From positions 2,987,001 through 3,051,000 of the forward strand of contig NZ_CP027773.1 in NCBI RefSeq assembly GCF_003019815.1: a stretch of DNA of 64,000 nt. Direction: 5' to 3'. The notes beneath the pieces are model-generated. The model searched no databases, was not told where the DNA came from, and worked only from the letters and a program-made list of their open reading frames with translations. The stretch comes from Variovorax sp. PMC12. GTDB lineage: Bacteria; Pseudomonadota; Gammaproteobacteria; Burkholderiales; Burkholderiaceae_C. Positions 60,846 through 64,000 of this stretch are shown piece after piece. Positions within the stretch are counted from its first letter, which is position 1, and each line of letters opens with the position of its first letter. The position numbers and the translations under genes are program-made.

Positions 60846-61744
60846 TCGCCGACCTTGTCGCCGAGGCCGGCGGGCACCAGCAGCACGCCGCGCGTGAGCG
60901 GCAGCAGCCTGCCGTCGATCTGCGCCTGCAGGCGCGGCAGCACGAAGTCGCTGTTGTGCGAGAACACGCTGCCGCCCAGGCTGATGCGCTGCAGGTCGAG
61001 CGTGATGACCATGTTGTAGAGCATGCGCCCGACGATGCGGCACAGCGCCTCGGCCGTTTCGACGGCCTTGGGCTCTCCCGCCGCGGCCGCGCTGAAAAGT
61101 TCGGCCGCCGACTGGCCGAAGCGGTGCTCGATCGAGCTGCCACTCACCAGCGCCTCGACGTCGCCGTGGTTGCCGCAGCCGCACAGCGCGCCGCTGGCGT
61201 CGTCGACCACGAAGCTGTGGCCCGCGTGGCCGGCGTTGCCGTTCTTGCCGCGCAGCGCCCGGCCGTCCACGCACAGGCCCACGCCCACGCCGGTGCTCCA
61301 GGTAGCGTAGGCGCAGTTGTCCAGGCCCTTCAGCGCGCCCCAGTGGCGCTCGGCCTCCAGCGCGGCGACGGCGTCGTTCTCGACGCGCACGCTGCCGAAG
61401 CGCTTGACCAGCGGGGCTTCGATGATGGCGGTCATCCAGGAATTGGGCAGCCCGCGCGAGGGGCCGGCGATTCCGCCGCAGATGTTGGGCGTGGCCAGCT
61501 CGACCAGGCCGTCGCGCAACTCGAACGGACCGGTGGACGACACGCCCACCCGGTCGACCGTGCCCGGATCGACGCCCTGCTCCGCGCACACCTCTTCGAT
61601 CATGCGGATGATCTGCACCGCCACCGCGTCGTTGTCGCCGGTCTTGGCGGTCGGCTCGCTGCGGCGGCCGACCAGCGGCTTGTCGCTCGAGGGGGAAAGG
61701 CTCACGGCCACCTTGGTGCCACCGATGTCTACGCAGGCTCTCAT
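60818..61744 (-). CDS. ROK-family sugar kinase-like protein with altered motifs
   Basis: A 308-residue ROK protein. The phosphate loop is DIGGTKVAVSL, then VGVSSTGPFE and VENDAVAALEAERHWGAL (catalytic Asp in END) and WSTGVGVGL. Two hallmark sites deviate: the sugar-binding GExGH reads GHAGH, and the zinc site CxCGxxGC reads CGCGNHGD, lacking the last Cys. It may thus be a non-glucose kinase or a ligand-sensing ROK protein. It overlaps the convergent MocR gene by 28 bp. Confidence 0.85.
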   Translation of the reverse strand: MRACVDIGGTKVAVSLSPSSDKPLVGRRSEPTAKTGDNDAVAVQIIRMIEEVCAEQGVDPGTVDRVGVSSTGPFELRDGLVELATPNICGGIAGPSRGLPNSWMTAIIEAPLVKRFGSVRVENDAVAALEAERHWGALKGLDNCAYATWSTGVGVGLCVDGRALRGKNGNAGHAGHSFVVDDASGALCGCGNHGDVEALVSGSSIEHRFGQSAAELFSAAAAGEPKAVETAEALCRIVGRMLYNMVITLDLQRISLGGSVFSHNSDFVLPRLQAQIDGRLLPLTRGVLLVPAGLGDKVGDYAALALLD

Positions 61745-61780
61745 TGCGGGGGTCTTCTCTCTCTCAGGTCAGGGGCGCCG

Positions 61781-61975
61781 CTACAGCAGGCGCGCGACCA
61801 GCGCCGCGATCATGCTGAGCACCACGGTGCTCGCTATCGGCAGCTGCCACTCGCGGCCGAAGGCGCGAAACTCGAAATCGCCGGGCAGCCGCCCGAACCC
61901 GAAGCGGCGCAGCCAGGCGGTCAGGCCGCTCATGAGCACCAGGGCAAGGACGACGACGATCAGCCAGCGGAACAT
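61781..61975 (-). CDS. DUF2905-family small membrane protein
   Basis: A 64-residue protein with two membrane spans, MFRWLIVVVLALVLMSGLTAW and STVVLSMIAALVARLL, joined by LRRFGFGRLPGDFEFRAFGREWQLPI, the DUF2905 signature (GRLPGD). Function unknown. ATG 61975 is preferred over the frame to 62041, which has no hydrophobic or family sequence. It lies 10 bp after the hisN stop. Confidence 0.87.
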   Translation of the reverse strand: MFRWLIVVVLALVLMSGLTAWLRRFGFGRLPGDFEFRAFGREWQLPIASTVVLSMIAALVARLL

Positions 61976-61985
61976 GCCGGACAGT

Positions 61986-62771
61986 CTAGGCCGAGAGCAG
62001 GGCCATCGCTTGTCGGTGAAGTTCGGGCGTTGCGGCGGCAATGACCCTTCCGTCGGACTTCAGGCCCAGCGGCTGGCCCTGCCAGTCGGTGATGACGCCG
62101 CCGGCCGCCTCGATCAGCCCGGCCGGGCCGAGGTAGTCGTAGGGCTGCAGGCCGGTCTCGACCACCAGGTCGATGGTGCCGCCCGCCAGCTGGGCGTAGC
62201 CGTAGCAGTCGCCGCCGAAGCGGCGCATCGCGCACTGGCGGCTGAGCCTGTCGAAGGCGGCCCAGTCGGCGGGCGCGAAGATGTCGGGCGAGGTGGTGAC
62301 GATGCGGGCCTTGGCCACCTCGGTGCAGTTGCTCGCGCGCACCGGCTGGCCGTCGCGCGTGGCGCCCTTGCCGCTGCCGTCGTTGCGGCCGATCCAGCGT
62401 TCCTTGAGCGCCGGCATGTCGACCATGCCGAGCACCACGCGCCCGCCTTGCAGCACGCCGATCAGCGTGCCCCACAGCGGCGAGCCGGTGATGAAGCTGC
62501 GGGTGCCGTCGATCGGGTCGAGCACCCAGACGCGCTCGGCCTCGAGCCGCTCGGGGCCGTGTTCCTCGCCGTAGATGCCGTCGGCCGGCACGCGGGCGCC
62601 GAGGATCTGGCGCATCGCCGTCTCGGCGGCGCGGTCGGCCAGCGTGACGGGGCTTTCGTCGGCCTTGGTGATGATGTCCAGCGGGGTGCGGAAGTAATGC
62701 ATCGACTGGGCGGCGGCGGCATCGGCCAGCGCTTCGGCGATCGGCGAGAGGTCGGAAGAGGAAGAACTCAT
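61986..62771 (-). CDS. hisN: Histidinol-phosphatase, inositol monophosphatase family
   Basis: A 261-residue Mg-dependent phosphatase of the IMPase fold. Metal and catalytic motifs are YGEEHGPE (Glu), VWVLDPIDGTRSFITGSPLWGTLIGVL (Asp-Pro-x-Asp-Gly-Thr) and LQPYDYLGPAGLIEAAGGVITDW (Asp). The DPIDGTRSFITG wording and short length match HisN-type histidinol phosphatases rather than inositol phosphatases. ATG 62771 is chosen over an in-frame TTG at 62795. Inositol or other phosphates remain possible substrates. Confidence 0.88.
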   Translation of the reverse strand: MSSSSSDLSPIAEALADAAAAQSMHYFRTPLDIITKADESPVTLADRAAETAMRQILGARVPADGIYGEEHGPERLEAERVWVLDPIDGTRSFITGSPLWGTLIGVLQGGRVVLGMVDMPALKERWIGRNDGSGKGATRDGQPVRASNCTEVAKARIVTTSPDIFAPADWAAFDRLSRQCAMRRFGGDCYGYAQLAGGTIDLVVETGLQPYDYLGPAGLIEAAGGVITDWQGQPLGLKSDGRVIAAATPELHRQAMALLSA

Positions 62772-62864
62772 GGGAGAGGAGGAAACGCGTGCCAAAACCT
62801 GCGATTAGACCCGAGCCGGGGCCGCTTTGGCACGCCGGGGGCCGGCGCCTGAATCCGCCGGCTG

Positions 62865-63734
62865 CTAGCGCTGCTGGCCCCAGCGGCGCACCGTCAGCCG
62901 CTCCAGCGTCTTGAAGCCGAGGCTCTCCACCAGCAGCCCGATGAGCACCACCATCGCCAGGCCCGCGAACACGCGGTCGGTATAGAGCTCGTTGCGGTTC
63001 TGGAAGATGTACCAGCCCAGGCCGCCCTTGCCCGACGAGGCGCCGAACACCAGCTCGGCCGCGATCAGCGTGCGCCAGGCGAATGCCCAGCCGATCTTCA
63101 GCCCCGACAGGATCGACGGCAGCGCGGCCGGCACCAGGATCTGCAGCACGTAGCGCAGGCCCTTCAGCCCGTAGTTGCGCCCCGCCATGCGCAGGGTTTC
63201 GGGCACGCCCTGGAAGCCCGCGTAGGTATTGAGGGCCAGCGGCCACAGCACCGAATGGATCAGCACGAACACCAGGCTGCCCCGGCCCAGCCCGAACCAC
63301 AGCAGCGCCAGCGGCAGCAGCGCGATGGCGGGCAGCGGGTTGAACATGGACGTGAGCGTGTCCAGCAGGTCGCGGCCGACCTGCGTCGACACGGCCAGCG
63401 TGGTGAGCGCAAAGGCCAGCAGCACGCCGGCCAGGTAGCCCTGCAGCAGCACCGCGAGCGAGATGCGCACCTTCTCGATCAGCTCGCCGCTGGCCAGCCC
63501 CTCGAACAGCGCGCGCGCCGTGGCGGTGAAAGTGGGCAGCAGCAGGTCGTTGTCCTGCCAGCGGGCGGCCAGCTCCCACAGCACGGCGATGGCGACGAGG
63601 ATCAGCCCCTTGCGCAGCCAGGCCTGCGACCAGATGCGCGTGCCCAGCGGCAGCGTGCGTTCGACCGGCAGTTCGGTGAAGGGCTCGAGCGTGCGCTCGT
63701 ACTCGGGGCGGATGGGAGGCGTGAGAGTGCTCAT
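62865..63734 (-). CDS. ABC transporter permease (SsuC/TauC-like)
   Basis: A 289-residue inner-membrane permease of the nitrate/sulfonate/taurine type. About 40 cytoplasmic residues precede spans such as GLILVAIAVLWELAA, LAVLLQGYLAGVLLAFALTTLAV, ALLPLALLWFGLGRGSLVFVLIHSVLWPLALNTYAGF and VFAGLAMVVLIGLLVESLG. The EAA-type loop is RMAGRNYGLKGLRYVLQILVPAALPSILSGLKIGWAFAWRTLIAAELVFG. ATG 63734 has AAGGAG six bases upstream, and that hexamer is part of a REP-like repeat. It follows an ATPase gene. Confidence 0.92.
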   Translation of the reverse strand: MSTLTPPIRPEYERTLEPFTELPVERTLPLGTRIWSQAWLRKGLILVAIAVLWELAARWQDNDLLLPTFTATARALFEGLASGELIEKVRISLAVLLQGYLAGVLLAFALTTLAVSTQVGRDLLDTLTSMFNPLPAIALLPLALLWFGLGRGSLVFVLIHSVLWPLALNTYAGFQGVPETLRMAGRNYGLKGLRYVLQILVPAALPSILSGLKIGWAFAWRTLIAAELVFGASSGKGGLGWYIFQNRNELYTDRVFAGLAMVVLIGLLVESLGFKTLERLTVRRWGQQR

Positions 63735-63740
63735 GTATTG

Positions 63741-63841
63741 CTCCTTCCCCCTCCGGGGGAAGGTCGGGATGGGGGCAGGCGGGGCGCGCGATGGATACGC
63801 TGCTTGCCCCCACCCCTGCCCTTCCCCGGAAGGGGAGGGAG
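63741..63841. repeat. REP-like inverted pair of 40-bp units
   Basis: Two palindromic units face each other across a 21-bp spacer: 63741-63780 and 63802-63841. Each contains CCTTCCCC-type and GGGGAAGG-type arms that fold into a hairpin, then a G-rich tail (GATGGGGGC / GGTGGGGGC). The reverse complement of the right unit matches most of the left unit. The outer edge of the left unit gives the permease its AAGGAG. Confidence 0.65.
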
Positions 63842-63853
63842 AAAGGCGGGGCT

Positions 63854-64000
63854 CATGCAATGACCTCGTGCTCTTCCTCGAAAAGCATGTCGTGGATGCG
63901 CTGCGCCGTGCCCTGGAATTCGGCGCTGCCCAGGCTGTCGAGCGAGAAGCCGTGGCTGTTGATCTCCGCGCGCATGCGCCCCGGATGCGGCGACAGCAGC
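63854..64000 (-). CDS. ABC transporter ATP-binding protein (C-terminal end only)
   Basis: Only the last 48 residues are in the window: LLSPHPGRMRAEINSHGFSL followed by DSLGSAEFQ and ending FEEEHEVIA. LSPHPGRM matches the segment after the H-loop of nitrate/sulfonate-type ATPases (SsuB/TauB), which supports pairing with the next permease. The Walker motifs lie beyond base 64000. Confidence 0.8.

Noticed and set aside
1..64000. CRISPR array, prophage, insertion sequence or rRNA operon
   Set aside because: No regularly spaced repeats, transposase, integrase, phage structural genes or rRNA sequence were seen.

Overview
The window is a dense, high-GC stretch of bacterial chromosome. Gene content points to a betaproteobacterium of the Comamonadaceae, most like Variovorax: a Bug-type solute receptor, an otsB-GH15-otsA trehalose operon, two DUF2917 proteins, DUF6279 and BLUF proteins, and many LysR regulators beside small catabolic operons. 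This assignment is inferred from gene content. No rRNA, tRNA, CRISPR array, insertion sequence or prophage was recognised.

Layout. 1-3904: a Weimberg-type oxidative sugar module (semialdehyde dehydrogenase cut by the window edge, LysR regulator, aldose dehydrogenase, lactonase). 3916-10720: a minus-strand operon of three genes joined by ATGA overlaps: a 1587-residue protein fusing an alpha/alpha-toroid-like region, a CapA phosphoesterase-like domain and a MurF-like ligase, then an exported alpha/beta hydrolase and an aldose 1-epimerase. 10871-12070: a cation/proton antiporter. 12100-14200: a lower-GC island of four small unrecognised genes, each preceded by a related short motif. 14272-18391: an AraC regulator divergent from an FAH hydrolase / alpha-beta hydrolase / amidohydrolase operon. 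18600-20830: a DTW-domain tRNA enzyme, a monooxygenase-fold protein, a small gene with a truncated second copy, and palindromic repeats.

20827-33921: Old Yellow Enzyme, GNAT plus XRE-cupin regulator, esterase, PutA, AhpD-like protein, YbaN, a Fur-boxed TonB receptor, GlmS and an Lrp regulator. 33931-36244: GlmU and a lipoprotein that start on overlapping bases in opposite directions. 36261-45431: a seven-gene acyl-CoA operon (Bug receptor, ADP-forming CoA ligase, MaoC, SDR, enoyl-CoA hydratase, thiolase, CaiB) with its divergent LysR regulator. 45415-47071: a Crp/Fnr regulator divergent from a BLUF photoreceptor, and DUF2917 protein 1.

47245-54428: LysR regulator, 5-formyl-THF cyclo-ligase, soluble lytic transglycosylase, MgtC, GST, OmpW and the CCA-adding enzyme. 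54505-58591: otsB-GH15-otsA, translationally coupled. 58631-64000: a third palindromic repeat, DUF2917 protein 2, a MocR-like regulator with visible operator repeats, an atypical ROK kinase, DUF2905, HisN-type phosphatase and the start of an ABC importer whose permease takes its ribosome-binding site from a REP-like repeat.

The strongest candidates for new biology are the CapA/Mur-ligase fusion operon and the repeat-punctuated small-gene island.
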